Below the pieces are notes generated by a model, which saw only the letters and a list, made by a program, of their open reading frames with translations, ran no database searches and was not told where the DNA came from. Positions 10,218 to 19,470 of a stretch of DNA of 64,000 nucleotides are shown here, piece by piece. This DNA is from Geomonas diazotrophica. Lineage in GTDB: Bacteria > Desulfobacterota > Desulfuromonadia > Geobacterales > Geobacteraceae. A program made the position numbers and the translations under genes. Position 1 is the stretch's first letter; each line of letters starts with the position of its first letter. The stretch is taken from contig NZ_JAHLMF010000004.1 of the NCBI RefSeq assembly GCF_018919385.1, forward strand, positions 124,001-188,000, given 5' to 3'.

Positions 10218-11030
10218 TGCAACCGTCGTTGCGATTTACAGTATATATAAAACGCCGTCACATATTATTCCCTATTTAACCCGCTACCGATCCCACCATA
10301 TCCAGAAATCTCCCCTCACATACCAGCCTTTCACATCACCATCGTCGCCCCTTATCGGTAATCCCTGTCATTAGCAGCTGCATCAACCGAATCTGAAAGC
10401 CGTACGCCCCCCCCCCCCGCCCCGTCTCTAAGCTGTCTGCCCTTAGGAAAAGCAGGCGATCCGCTACGGAATACTGCCGCTGCCGACCCGGCGTGCAACG
10501 AGAATGAGTAACCAGAATGTCTGACACAATTATGCGACAGCGTTTGAGCGGTTGACAAAACACCACCACGAAACCCCTCAAAAACGGCGTCCCGCCGCCG
10601 CCACCGAACAATAATAAAAAATAATTTACCGTACCCTTTTCTTTTTTACGGTGTCATTTAAAATAGTTGCAGCTAACCAGATGATAAAACTAGCCACATC
10701 CGGAACGTCATTTTCTTTAGAACGCTGTTTATTTTTATTGTACATTTGAAAATCATGTGATACAACATTCTCACGTATACGGAAATTTCGGAGACGGTTG
10801 GAAAGAGGCAGAGACGAACCGACGGGCAAACCGAATCAAACATTCCTTATAATACAGTGACTTGCAAAGCAGCGCTTCTAAACAGAACGCTTTAACAATT
10901 TTCAGCAAAACAACACCGACAGTTTTAGAAACAAAATTTGCGAAAACGGGAAAGGGGGATTTATCGGGAACTGAAACCAGAGGGGCGGGACGCCGCCGCA
11001 ACGCATCTTACTGAGAAAGGAGTGACAACC
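10218..11030. other. Gene-free interval of about 810 bp before the DUF485/ActP operon
   Basis: No convincing gene. It holds a run of 12 C residues (10407-10418), an AT-rich stretch from about 10600 with a hairpin ACCGTA/TACGGT near 10630, and an imperfect inverted repeat with arms AGCGCTTCT and AGAACGCT around 10873-10893 that could be an operator. Short open frames on the minus strand here have no ribosome sites or recognisable products. Confidence 0.5.
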
Positions 11031-11342
11031 ATGGCAGAAAGACAGTACGACTGGAAAGCTATCGCAAAAAATCCCAAGTTCGTGGAGCTACATCACAAGA
11101 AGACGGCCTTCCTTTTCGGATGGTGGATTTTCTCCTGTGTGTACTATTTCCTGCTTCCCATCGGGGCGGCCTACACACCGGGAATCTTCAAGGTCAAGAT
11201 CATTGGCGTAATCAATTTCGGGTACATCTTCGCACTCTCCCAGTTCTTCGTCTCCTGGGGGATTGCACTCTACTACTCGCACGTCGCCAACAAGGACTTT
11301 GACCGGTTGACCAGGGAACTGATCGACGAATTACATCTCTAG
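11031..11342 (+). CDS. DUF485 small membrane subunit of an acetate-type symporter
   Basis: This 103-residue protein has two membrane helices (FLFGWWIFSCVYYFLLPIG and IIGVINFGYIFALSQFFVSWG) and ends in a charged tail. DUF485 proteins (YjcH in E. coli) are encoded directly ahead of ActP-type solute:sodium symporters, as here, 16 bp before the symporter gene. ATG 11031 has AAAGGAG upstream; the open frame extends further upstream but without a start site. Confidence 0.88.
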   Translation: MAERQYDWKAIAKNPKFVELHHKKTAFLFGWWIFSCVYYFLLPIGAAYTPGIFKVKIIGVINFGYIFALSQFFVSWGIALYYSHVANKDFDRLTRELIDELHL

Positions 11343-11358
11343 GAAGGGAGGACAGGAC

Positions 11359-13353
11359 ATGACCATCAAGAAGATATTCATAGCAGCCACCTTGGCCCTC
11401 TCGGTAGCCGCAGCAGCCTACGCTGAAGAGCAGAAGGCCCCGGCAGCCGGCGCGGCGCCTGCGATGAGCGCCCCGGCAGCCCAGGGAGCACCGGCCGCGA
11501 CCGCAGCGGCACCAGCACCCAACGCGGCCGCTTCCGTGGCCACCCCTGCCCCCGCGGCACCCGCACCGGTCAAGAAGGAACTGAAGGCCAACAAGACCAT
11601 CACCATCGGCATGTTCATGATCATCATCGCCATTACCATGGGGGTCGTGGTATGGGCCGCCAAGCAGACCAAGTCCGCAGCCGACTTCTACGCTGCGGGC
11701 GGCGGCATCACCGGCACCCAGAACGGCTGGGCCATCGCCGGCGACTACATGTCTGCGGCGTCCTTCCTGGGTATTTCCGGCCTCATCTCGCTCTACGGCT
11801 ATGACGGCTTCATGTACTCGGTCGGCTGGCTGGTGGCCTACATCACCGTGCTCCTGATCGTGGCGGAACCGTGCCGCAACGCGGGCAAGTACACCCTGGG
11901 GGACATCCTCTCCTTCCGTACCTCGCCCAAGCCGGTGCGCGCCTTCGCCGCCATTTCCACCGTCGCCGTTTCCACCTTCTACCTCACCGCGCAAATGGTT
12001 GGTGCAGGCAAGCTGATGGCGCTTCTGATCGGCATCCCCTACAAGATGTCCATCATCGGCGTCGGCGTGCTCATGGTCGGCTACGTCGTCTTCGGCGGCA
12101 TGGTCGCCACCACCTGGGTACAGATCATCAAGGCGGGCCTGCTCATGTCGGGCGCCTTCCTGCTCTCCTTCCTGGTCATGATCAAGTCAGGCTTCAACCC
12201 GATCGGCTTCTTCAACACCATCGTGAGCAGCCCTGAGATCCAGGACCACGTTTCCAAGCTGGTGCTGAAAGACGGTGTCATCCTTTCCGGCATGGACGCC
12301 GGCCAGCGCTTCCTCGAGCCCGGCCTGTACCTCAAGAACCCGCTCGACCAGATCTCCCTGGGTATGGCCCTCGTGCTCGGCACCGCCGGCATGCCGCACA
12401 TCCTGATGCGCTTCTTCACCGTGCCGACCGCACAGGCCGCACGTAAGTCTGTCATCATCGCGATGTTCATCATCGGCGGTTTCTACGTCCTGACCACCCT
12501 GCTCGGCTTCGGCGCCGCCATCCACCTGACCCCGCAGGGGATCACCTCGGTCGACCCGGGCGGCAACATGGCTACCCTGATGCTGGCACAGCAGATGGGC
12601 GCCGACATCGCACCGATCATCGGCGACCTCTTCCTCGCCTTCCTGTGCGCCGTCGCCTTCGCCACCATCCTCGCCGTGGTCTCCGGCCTGGTACTGGCGG
12701 CCTCCGCTGCCATCGCACACGACATCTACGTGAACGTGATCAAGGACGGCCACGCCGACCAGCACGAGCAGGTCTTCGCAGCCCGCGCCACGTCCTTCGT
12801 GGTAGGCGCCTGCGGCATTCTGATCGGTATCGCCGCCGAGAAGCAGAACGTCGCCCACCTGGTGGCGCTGGCCTTCGCGGTCGCCGCCTCCGGCAACCTC
12901 CCGGTCGTTGTCCTCTCCCTCTTCTGGAGGAAGTTCAACACCGCCGGCGTCATCTCCGGCCTCGTGGTCGGCACCGTAGCCTCCATCGCCCTGGTGATGG
13001 TATCCCCCAACATGACCTACCCGAAAGTGATCGCCGAAGGCGCCAAGAAGGTGGTCGTGGCCATGGAGAAGAAGCAGGCGGCACTCCCCGCCGGCCAGAG
13101 CCTCTCCGAGAAAGACGCCAAGGCGCTTGCCAAGGCGAAGGTTGACGCACAGCAGACCGGCACCTCCATGGTCGGCCTGGAGAAGCCGCTCTTCACCCTG
13201 AAGAACCCGGGCATCATCTCCATCCCGCTGGGCTTCATGGCCGCCATCCTGGGCGCCCTGGCCTTCCCGAGCAGGCGCTCCGAGGAGATGTTCGACGAGG
13301 TCTACGTCCGCCAGAACACCGGTTTGGGTATGGCCAAGGCCGTCGAGCACTAG
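11359..13353 (+). CDS. ActP-like cation/acetate symporter (SSS family)
   Basis: This 664-residue member of the sodium:solute symporter family most likely imports acetate or another short monocarboxylate with sodium. It begins with a signal peptide (cleavage near AYA-EEQ), then about 45 residues rich in Ala and Pro, then the usual 12-13 helices. Family stretches include SAASFLGISGLISLYGYDGFMYSVGW and GTAGMPHILMRFFTVP. A soluble loop before the last helix (residues about 555-610) is longer than in E. coli ActP. The A/P-rich linker resembles one in the Amt protein at 20873. GGAAGGGAGG precedes the ATG. Confidence 0.9.
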   Translation: MTIKKIFIAATLALSVAAAAYAEEQKAPAAGAAPAMSAPAAQGAPAATAAAPAPNAAASVATPAPAAPAPVKKELKANKTITIGMFMIIIAITMGVVVWAAKQTKSAADFYAAGGGITGTQNGWAIAGDYMSAASFLGISGLISLYGYDGFMYSVGWLVAYITVLLIVAEPCRNAGKYTLGDILSFRTSPKPVRAFAAISTVAVSTFYLTAQMVGAGKLMALLIGIPYKMSIIGVGVLMVGYVVFGGMVATTWVQIIKAGLLMSGAFLLSFLVMIKSGFNPIGFFNTIVSSPEIQDHVSKLVLKDGVILSGMDAGQRFLEPGLYLKNPLDQISLGMALVLGTAGMPHILMRFFTVPTAQAARKSVIIAMFIIGGFYVLTTLLGFGAAIHLTPQGITSVDPGGNMATLMLAQQMGADIAPIIGDLFLAFLCAVAFATILAVVSGLVLAASAAIAHDIYVNVIKDGHADQHEQVFAARATSFVVGACGILIGIAAEKQNVAHLVALAFAVAASGNLPVVVLSLFWRKFNTAGVISGLVVGTVASIALVMVSPNMTYPKVIAEGAKKVVVAMEKKQAALPAGQSLSEKDAKALAKAKVDAQQTGTSMVGLEKPLFTLKNPGIISIPLGFMAAILGALAFPSRRSEEMFDEVYVRQNTGLGMAKAVEH

Positions 13354-13376
13354 CACGCAGCACAGCAGCAGCATGG

Positions 13377-13409
13377 AATTGGGGAAGGGAAACCTTCCCC
13401 AATTTTTTT
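13377..13409 (+). terminator. Rho-independent terminator after the acetate symporter
   Basis: AATTGGGGAAGG-GAAA-CCTTCCCCAATT is followed by a T run: a 12-bp stem closed by a GAAA tetraloop. Confidence 0.95.
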
Positions 13410-13559
13410 GTCCAGCGCCCCGTTCTTTCCTCCCCTTCTGGGCCCGGGTCCCAGCAAAAAAGTCAAGAAAACGCCCCTCTTAGCAGCAAAACAGTTTTAC
13501 ATCCCCGTATTTTTCTGTAGAATCAACGCCACGAGCAGATTGAAAAGAGGTGGCCGCGC

Positions 13560-14777
13560 ATGCCCCATCAGATCTACCCACCCGAGTCAAGCGACGGGGA
13601 ACTCCTCTCGGAGTTGCTGGGGGAGGTGCACGCCTATCTTCCGCTTTTGGACCGGAACGAGGGGAAGAGGCTTTTGGAGGGGCTCCTCTGGCAGAGCTCG
13701 GAGGAGCTCGGCAAGCTGCGCCTGTACTCGGGACGTGAAGAGACGATCATCGACCGGGTGCGGACAGAGACCGACTACCCGGCGCTGCTGAAGCTCCACG
13801 AGGAGCTGAACCTCCTGGAGATGGAGCGTTTCCTCAACTTCTACTCGGTAACCGCCCTGCACGAGAACTGCACTTGGTACCGCGACGCCCTGGCCGGGCG
13901 CGCGCTGGAACTGGTGGCGGCGGAGATGCCCTCCCCCCCGCCGGTCCCCTTCGCCCTGGTCAGCATGGGGAGCGACGGTCGCGAGGAGCAGACCCTCATC
14001 ACCGACCAGGACTACCTCATCGTCTACAGCGACGACGGGGGCGCGGAGGCCGACGCTTACTTCCAGGAGTACAGCCGCATACTGGTGGAGCGGCTGGCCG
14101 AAATCGGCTTCAAGAAGTGCACCGGCGGCATCATGCCCATAAACGACAACTGGCGCGGTTCCCTGTCGCAGTGGCAGCGCCGGCTGCACGCCATCGTGCG
14201 CTACGAGACCGAGGACTACGGCAAGAACATGATGGACCTGATCGTCCTCTCCGACGCCCGCTTCGTCGCCGGCGACGCGGAGCTGGCCGGCAGGCTGGTG
14301 TCACTGATCCGCTCCCTTTTGCAGGACTACTTCATGGCCCTTTGGGGCATGGCCAAGGCGGCCACCGAGATGAAGCTGGCGCTTGGTTTCCTGAAGCGGT
14401 TCTGGACCGAGGGAAGCGGCGAGCACAAGGGCTCCTTCAACCTGAAGCTCTTGGCCTGGGCCCCCCTGGTGATGAACGTGCGCATACTGGCCATCAACCA
14501 GGGCATTCCGGCCACCTCCACGGTGCAAAGGATCGAACTTCTCGAGAAGGAGCACAGCTTCTCCGCCAACATGGCGCGCGGGCTCGTCGCCGCCTACCGC
14601 ATCCTCACCAAGCACCGCATCCTGCTCCAGATCAAGGTGATCAAGGGGATCCAGAACGACGCCTACTACCTCAACCCCTACTCTCTTCCCAGCGACGAGA
14701 GGGAACGCATGAGGCAGGCGCTGCTCCTCATCGAGGATTTGCAAAAGACCATCCACACCAACTTCTCCATTGTCTAG
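13560..14777 (+). CDS. DUF294 nucleotidyltransferase-like protein, catalytic motif intact
   Basis: This 405-residue soluble protein has a GlnD-like nucleotidyltransferase domain and the DUF294 C-terminal domain. The core motif is intact: G137-S138-D-G-R-E-E-Q-T-L then D149-Q-D151-Y, which supplies the metal-binding aspartates. DUF294 genes are often found beside DUF4212/SSS symporters and are presumed to control them, but no substrate is known. A degenerate paralogue lies at 16834, after the symporter genes. AGAGGTGG precedes the ATG. Confidence 0.85.
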   Translation: MPHQIYPPESSDGELLSELLGEVHAYLPLLDRNEGKRLLEGLLWQSSEELGKLRLYSGREETIIDRVRTETDYPALLKLHEELNLLEMERFLNFYSVTALHENCTWYRDALAGRALELVAAEMPSPPPVPFALVSMGSDGREEQTLITDQDYLIVYSDDGGAEADAYFQEYSRILVERLAEIGFKKCTGGIMPINDNWRGSLSQWQRRLHAIVRYETEDYGKNMMDLIVLSDARFVAGDAELAGRLVSLIRSLLQDYFMALWGMAKAATEMKLALGFLKRFWTEGSGEHKGSFNLKLLAWAPLVMNVRILAINQGIPATSTVQRIELLEKEHSFSANMARGLVAAYRILTKHRILLQIKVIKGIQNDAYYLNPYSLPSDERERMRQALLLIEDLQKTIHTNFSIV

Positions 14778-14835
14778 GAGCGAGGTTGCGGTCCCCCCCG
14801 GGCTCTCCCGCCCGGGCGCCGTTAGCGGAGGAGAC

Positions 14836-15159
14836 ATGAGCCGACCCGAAAAGCCCTACAAGGTAAACCTGTTGCGCCCCAAGGAGGGGCACATGCGGGA
14901 CGAGGTGCGCATCATCCTCGCCATCCTCTTCGGCTGGGGAGTCTGCACCTTCGGTTTCCAATTCCTGGTCTACGCCTGCCGGGGCACCGGCGCCGGCAGC
15001 CTCCTGACCCGGCTCACCCTGTTCAACCTGCCGCTGCACTTTTGGTTCACCGGGCAGTTCCTCCCCCTGTGGTTCATCGTCCTGTGCGTCATCTTCAACA
15101 TCTACGTGGACCGGATCACCGAGTACCACAGCCGCCGGAGAGACAGAAGCTATGAATGA
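14836..15159 (+). CDS. DUF4212 small subunit of a solute:sodium symporter
   Basis: This 107-residue protein has two membrane helices (IILAILFGWGVCTFGFQFLV and FLPLWFIVLCVIFNIYVDRI). It fits the DUF4212 family, whose genes are paired with VC_2705-type symporters. GGAGGAG precedes the ATG at 14836, and the gene overlaps the symporter gene by eight bases, indicating translational coupling. Confidence 0.88.
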   Translation: MSRPEKPYKVNLLRPKEGHMRDEVRIILAILFGWGVCTFGFQFLVYACRGTGAGSLLTRLTLFNLPLHFWFTGQFLPLWFIVLCVIFNIYVDRITEYHSRRRDRSYE

Positions 15160-16672
15160 CTCGTCCTGGTCCATCTTCGTCGTTCTGCTGGTGCTGCTTT
15201 CCTTCATCCTGGTCGGCCTCAGGCAAAAGTCGCGCGAGAGCCAGGAGTACGGCTTCGGCGGCCGTTACACCGGCAGGATCGGCGGAGGTGCTGCCATCGC
15301 CAGCAACTGGATGAGCGCCGCGAGCCTCATGGGACTGGCCGGCATCATCTACCTGCGGGGCTACCAGGGGCTCGCCTACGTGATCGGCTGGACCGGGGGG
15401 TACGTCCTCCTGCTGGTGCTGCTGGCCAGCCAGATCCGCCGCTTCGGCAAGTTCACCACCCCCGAGTTCGTGGGCGAGCGTTACGGTTCCCCGGCCGCGA
15501 GGCTCTTGGCCGCGGTGATCGCCATCGCCATCTCGGTGATCTACTGCGTGGCCCAGTTCAAGGGGATCGGGCTCATCTTCGCCTTCATGTTCGGCATCGG
15601 CTACGAGCAGGGGGTGACCTACGGGGCCCTCGCCGTGGTCTCCTACCTGGTGGTCTCCGGCGCGCTCGGGGTCCCGCGCAACCAGCAGCTGCAGTACTTG
15701 GTCATCTGCGTCGCGTTCATCGTCCCGCTCATGTGGCTGGCCCGCAAGCTCGGCTACTTCTGGCTGCTGCCGCAGTTCGGCTACGGCCGGGCCCTGACCG
15801 ACCTGGCCCGGGAGTTCCGCATAGACTTCACCCTCCCCTTCGCCGGGGACTCGCTCTTCGAATGGTGCGCGCTCTGCTTCACCCTCATGGTGGGGACCGG
15901 CGGGCTCCCCCACGTGCTGTCGCGCTTCTACACCGTACCCAACGTCCGTGACGCCCGCTGGAGCGTGGTATGGGGGCTCTTCTTCATCGCCCTCATCTAC
16001 TGGTCCGCCCCCGCCTTCGCCGTTTTCGGCAGGCTCCTCGAGGCGCGCCAGGGGATCGCCTTCACCCCGGTGACGGCCCGCGCCTCGGCCGACGTGATAG
16101 CCTTGAAGACCGCACTCATGGCCGGGCTACCGGGATGGCTGGTGGGGGTGCTGGCCGCCGGCGCTCTGTCGGCCGCCTTCTTCACCGTCGCTGGGCTGTT
16201 GATGACCGGGGCCGCCTCCATCTCCCACGACATCTACTACAGCTTCATGAACCCAAAGGCCAGCGAGAGGGCGCGCATGCAGGTGGCCAAGGGGGGAACC
16301 CTGGTGCTGGCCGCGCTGGTACTCCTGGTGGCACTGAACCCGCCCGGCCTGATCGCCGAGATCACCGCGGTCGCCTTCGCATTGGCGGGGAACACCATCT
16401 TCCCTTTGTTCCTGTTGGGGATCTGGTGGGACCGGGCCAACCGTTACGGTGCCATCGCCGGCATGTTCACCGGCGTCCTCTGTACCGTCGCCCAGCCGCT
16501 TTTGGGGGGCGTGCTCCCGGCCCTCGCCTCCTACTTCCCGGTCACCGCCTCGGCCCTTTGCGGCGCACCGCTGGTCATCTGTGTCATGATCGCCGTCTCG
16601 CTGGCGACCCCCGCCCCGCCCGAGGAGATGAGGCGTTTCCTGGAGCAGGAGGTGCACGGGCATCTGGACTAA
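15152..16672 (+). CDS. Sodium:solute symporter, VC_2705-like subfamily
   Basis: This 506-residue membrane protein of the SSS family has about 13 helices. Family stretches include ASNWMSAASLMGLAGIIYLRGYQG, VGTGGLPHVLSRFYTVP and FTVAGLLMTGAASISHDIYY. It is probably a second organic-acid importer, distinct from the ActP-like one at 11359, and lacks that protein's signal peptide and linker. The cluster order DUF294, DUF4212, SSS, DUF294-like suggests regulation by the flanking nucleotidyltransferase-like proteins. The substrate cannot be read from sequence. Confidence 0.9.
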   Translation: MNDSSWSIFVVLLVLLSFILVGLRQKSRESQEYGFGGRYTGRIGGGAAIASNWMSAASLMGLAGIIYLRGYQGLAYVIGWTGGYVLLLVLLASQIRRFGKFTTPEFVGERYGSPAARLLAAVIAIAISVIYCVAQFKGIGLIFAFMFGIGYEQGVTYGALAVVSYLVVSGALGVPRNQQLQYLVICVAFIVPLMWLARKLGYFWLLPQFGYGRALTDLAREFRIDFTLPFAGDSLFEWCALCFTLMVGTGGLPHVLSRFYTVPNVRDARWSVVWGLFFIALIYWSAPAFAVFGRLLEARQGIAFTPVTARASADVIALKTALMAGLPGWLVGVLAAGALSAAFFTVAGLLMTGAASISHDIYYSFMNPKASERARMQVAKGGTLVLAALVLLVALNPPGLIAEITAVAFALAGNTIFPLFLLGIWWDRANRYGAIAGMFTGVLCTVAQPLLGGVLPALASYFPVTASALCGAPLVICVMIAVSLATPAPPEEMRRFLEQEVHGHLD

Positions 16673-16698
16673 CAACGAGAGGACCTTCTAAGCTCTAA

Positions 16699-16799
16699 GT
16701 TCTATGTTCTATGTTGAGGGTTATTCGTTGTCGGCGGCGTAGATGCGGCAGCCGCGCGGCACCATGAGAGGTTTTAACGTAGAACATAGAACATAGAAC
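16699..16799. repeat. 17-bp perfect inverted repeat built of 7-bp units
   Basis: GTTCTATGTTCTATGTT (16699-16715) and its exact complement (16783-16799) flank 67 bases between the symporter gene and the degenerate DUF294 gene. Each arm is made of 7-bp TAGAACA units. Similar heptamers follow at 16801-16817. It could be a mobile short repeat or an RNA hairpin. Confidence 0.65.
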
Positions 16800-16833
16800 G
16801 TAAAAAGTACGTAGAACCTGTTTTGGAGCTTTT

Positions 16834-18099
16834 ATGCCCATGCTTTTGGGAACCAAGGGAGACGACATCCTCAAGTGGCGCGCCAGCACCGAGCTGGTGC
16901 AGAGCCTCAAGAAGCGCCTGGAGGGCAAGTGGGGGAGCAGTTCCTCGCGCGAGGCGGAAGCCTTCCTCGGCACGCTGATCGACACGTTCAAGGAGGAGTT
17001 GGCCTACGAGGGGCAGCTCGACGAGGAACTGGCGGCGCTCAACCTTGCGATAGCAGAGGCACCCGTCCCCGCGGCACTGGTGCCGCTCCAGGCGCGCTAC
17101 CGGGAACTGGTCTCCGCCCATTTCCGGCGCCGCAACTCCCCCCTCGCCCTGTGCGGCGCCTGCAACGCCCTGCACGACATGGTGCTGCAACGGACGGCAC
17201 AACTGGCCGAGGAGCGCATGCGCGACCTGGGACAGGGAACGGCGCCGGTCTACGCCCTGCTGGTCTCCGGGGACCGCGGCCGTGGCGAGCAGACCCTCTA
17301 CGGCCGCAACCGCTACCTCCTGCTGCACCAGCTCGACTCGCAGCGCTTCTACCTGTTCGGCCGCCAGCTCACCCAGGCGCTCCACGAGGCGGGGCTGCTC
17401 GCCGAAGGGGAGACCCCCTGGCACGGCTCCCTCTCCGAGTGGCGCTCCCTGTTGAAAAACGGCGACCGCGGTCAGCCCCCTCCCCCCGAACTGGAGCCGG
17501 TGCTCCCCTTCGCCGCCGCGCAGAAGCAGACGGCGCAGCCGCTTCCCGAGTGGCGCTGGCGCCTGGAGTCGATGGCCGACCTCTGCCACGTCGCCGGCTT
17601 CGAACCGCTTGCCGAACAGGCGATGAGCGCTGCGGCCGCCGCCCTCAGGGAGCAGCGCGGGCGCGATCCATTCTTCCAGCTGGCGCGCCGGGTGATCAAC
17701 CTGCCGCTCGCCCTCGGGCACTTCGGTCGCTGGCGGCTGGAACGCGGCGGGGAACACCAGGGGGAGATCGACATCGAGACGCTGGGGCTCTCCCCCCTGG
17801 TGCAGTTGGTCCGCATCCTGGCGCTGCAGGCGGAGGTGCACGAAGGGGGGACACTCGAGCGGGTTCGTCAGCTCTTGTACCGGGGGGCGCTGGACGTGGA
17901 GCTGGCCGAGCGGCTTTTGAAGGCGCTGCAGTGCCTGATGCAGTTGAGGATCGAGGGTGAGATCCGCAGCGAAGGGGCGACAGCCTTCGCCAATCCGGAG
18001 GAGTTCAGCACGGCGCTGGACGAACGCCTCAGGGCCGCACTGGAGGCGGTGCTCAGCCTGCAGAAGATCGCCTACCAGAGACTGGTGGGACAGGTATAG
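16834..18099 (+). CDS. Degenerate DUF294 paralogue (probable pseudoenzyme)
   Basis: This 421-residue protein aligns with the DUF294 protein at 13560. GDRGRGEQTLYGRNRYLL (146 onward) matches its GSDGREEQTLITDQDYLI, WHGSLSEWRSLL matches WRGSLSQWQRRL, and GEHQGEIDIETLGLSPLVQLVRILAL matches its C-terminal domain. The two metal-binding aspartates are replaced by R158 and R160, so nucleotidyl transfer is unlikely. The frame is intact and codon use is normal, so it looks like a kept regulatory partner rather than a pseudogene. A TTGGAGC site precedes the ATG. Confidence 0.78.
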   Translation: MPMLLGTKGDDILKWRASTELVQSLKKRLEGKWGSSSSREAEAFLGTLIDTFKEELAYEGQLDEELAALNLAIAEAPVPAALVPLQARYRELVSAHFRRRNSPLALCGACNALHDMVLQRTAQLAEERMRDLGQGTAPVYALLVSGDRGRGEQTLYGRNRYLLLHQLDSQRFYLFGRQLTQALHEAGLLAEGETPWHGSLSEWRSLLKNGDRGQPPPPELEPVLPFAAAQKQTAQPLPEWRWRLESMADLCHVAGFEPLAEQAMSAAAAALREQRGRDPFFQLARRVINLPLALGHFGRWRLERGGEHQGEIDIETLGLSPLVQLVRILALQAEVHEGGTLERVRQLLYRGALDVELAERLLKALQCLMQLRIEGEIRSEGATAFANPEEFSTALDERLRAALEAVLSLQKIAYQRLVGQV

Positions 18100-18107
18100 G
18101 ACCGGGC

Positions 18108-18902
18108 ATGCGCATATCCATCTCCGCAGGAACGCTGTTCACCTTCCCCCTCCCCAAGGCCTTCGCCATGGCCCGGGAAGCCGGTTTCGACGGCATGGAA
18201 CTGGTGATCAACCAGGAGTTCCAGAAGGTGAACGCGCGGCGGCTGGTGAAAGAGCTCGCGCAGATCATGCCGATCTTCTCGATCCACGCCCCTTTCCTGC
18301 AGCTGGACGGCTGGGGGAGCCCGGTCGACTCTTTGAAACGTTGTGTGGAGATCGCCGCGGACTGCGGCATCGGGCTGGTGAACTTCCATCCCCCCTCCTG
18401 GCTGGGACTGGAGTTCGCGTACTGGCGCTGGCTGTACCGGATGCAGGACTTCCAGAAGGAGATCGGGGGGAACCAGGTGGCGGTCACCCTGGAGAACATG
18501 CCCTGGACCGGCAAGTACCGGATCAACGGTTACATCCTCTCCGACACCCAGAAGCTGATCGAGTTCCTCCAGGAGAGGAACCTCTACCTCACCTTCGACT
18601 GCACCCACATGGGGAGCGGGCGGGCAAACTTCATCAACGACTTCTACCTCTGCTACAACAGCGGCCGGATCAGGAACATCCACTTCTCCGACTACGGGCA
18701 CGGCCGGCAGCACCTGCTGCCGGGGCACGGCATCCTGCCGCTCACCCGCTTCTTGAACCACCTGCGCAACACCGCCTACAACGACATCCTGACCCTGGAG
18801 CTTTCCCCCCACGAGTTCCCCAAGGGGGAGGGGATCATCCTGGAAAGCCTCAAGGAGATCCTCGCCTACCTGAGGCAGGAGACCGCCAAGACTACCCTCT
18901 GA
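18108..18902 (+). CDS. Sugar-phosphate isomerase/epimerase-like TIM barrel (AP endonuclease 2 fold)
   Basis: This 264-residue protein is of the xylose-isomerase-like TIM-barrel superfamily. It starts MRISISAGTLFTFPLPKAF. Likely metal ligands lie in FSIHAPF, LVNFHPPSW, VTLENMPW, LTFDCTHMG and the C-terminal TLELSPHE. It begins eight bases after the degenerate DUF294 gene, so it is probably co-transcribed with the symporter cluster. Members act on sugars or on DNA; here the substrate is unknown. Confidence 0.78.
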   Translation: MRISISAGTLFTFPLPKAFAMAREAGFDGMELVINQEFQKVNARRLVKELAQIMPIFSIHAPFLQLDGWGSPVDSLKRCVEIAADCGIGLVNFHPPSWLGLEFAYWRWLYRMQDFQKEIGGNQVAVTLENMPWTGKYRINGYILSDTQKLIEFLQERNLYLTFDCTHMGSGRANFINDFYLCYNSGRIRNIHFSDYGHGRQHLLPGHGILPLTRFLNHLRNTAYNDILTLELSPHEFPKGEGIILESLKEILAYLRQETAKTTL

Positions 18903-19347
18903 CCACGTAGACCGAGCACTTGGCGTCCCGCACCACCTTGTGCGACACGCTCCCCAGAAGCTTCCGCTTCAAAAACCCCTTGCCGGTGCTCCCGATCACG
19001 ATGACGTCGATCTCCTCCTTCTGCGAGAACCGGATCAGCTCGTCGGCGGGATCCCCGTACACCACCGCGGTCTCAAGCGGCACCTCCAGTTCGGCGGCGA
19101 GTTTCTCCACGACGTAGAAGATGCGCTCCTTGAGCTCGCTCCACTGGTCCTGCTCGGTTATGGGGCGCGCGGGGACGAAATCGGTGAAGGTGTTGCGCGG
19201 CGCGTTGGGGAGCACCAGGAGCCCGTAGACCTTGCTCTTAAACTGGCTCGGGATGCCCGCCGCGAAGCGAACCGCCTCCTCGGCGGCCTTGTCCGACAGC
19301 GGCGACCCGTCGATGGCCACCAGGATCTTCTTGCGCAGGTTGAGCAT
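18892..19347 (-). CDS. Universal stress protein (UspA family)
   Basis: This 151-residue UspA-fold protein starts MLNLRKKILVAIDGSPLSDKA. It has the ATP-binding motif VIGSTGKGFLKRKLLGSVSHKVV near the C-terminus (G2xG9xG(S/T) pattern), so it is likely an ATP-binding member. ATG 19347 follows CGGAGGAA. Its end overlaps the end of the convergent TIM-barrel gene by 11 bases. Confidence 0.92.
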   Translation of the reverse strand: MLNLRKKILVAIDGSPLSDKAAEEAVRFAAGIPSQFKSKVYGLLVLPNAPRNTFTDFVPARPITEQDQWSELKERIFYVVEKLAAELEVPLETAVVYGDPADELIRFSQKEEIDVIVIGSTGKGFLKRKLLGSVSHKVVRDAKCSVYVVRG

Positions 19348-19470
19348 CTTTCCTCCGGAGTGCGGATGGGGGGTGAAAGGCTGCACAACTATATAACATC
19401 GCCGTGCTTTTTCCTACAGGATTTTAAGGAGCTGAAGCGTGTCGCGGGTGCGGGTAGGCGGGAAAAAAGT

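Noticed and set aside
10336-10829. Two minus-strand open frames in the gap before the DUF485 gene
   Set aside because: No ribosome sites, no families, and they cover a C12 tract and AT-rich DNA.
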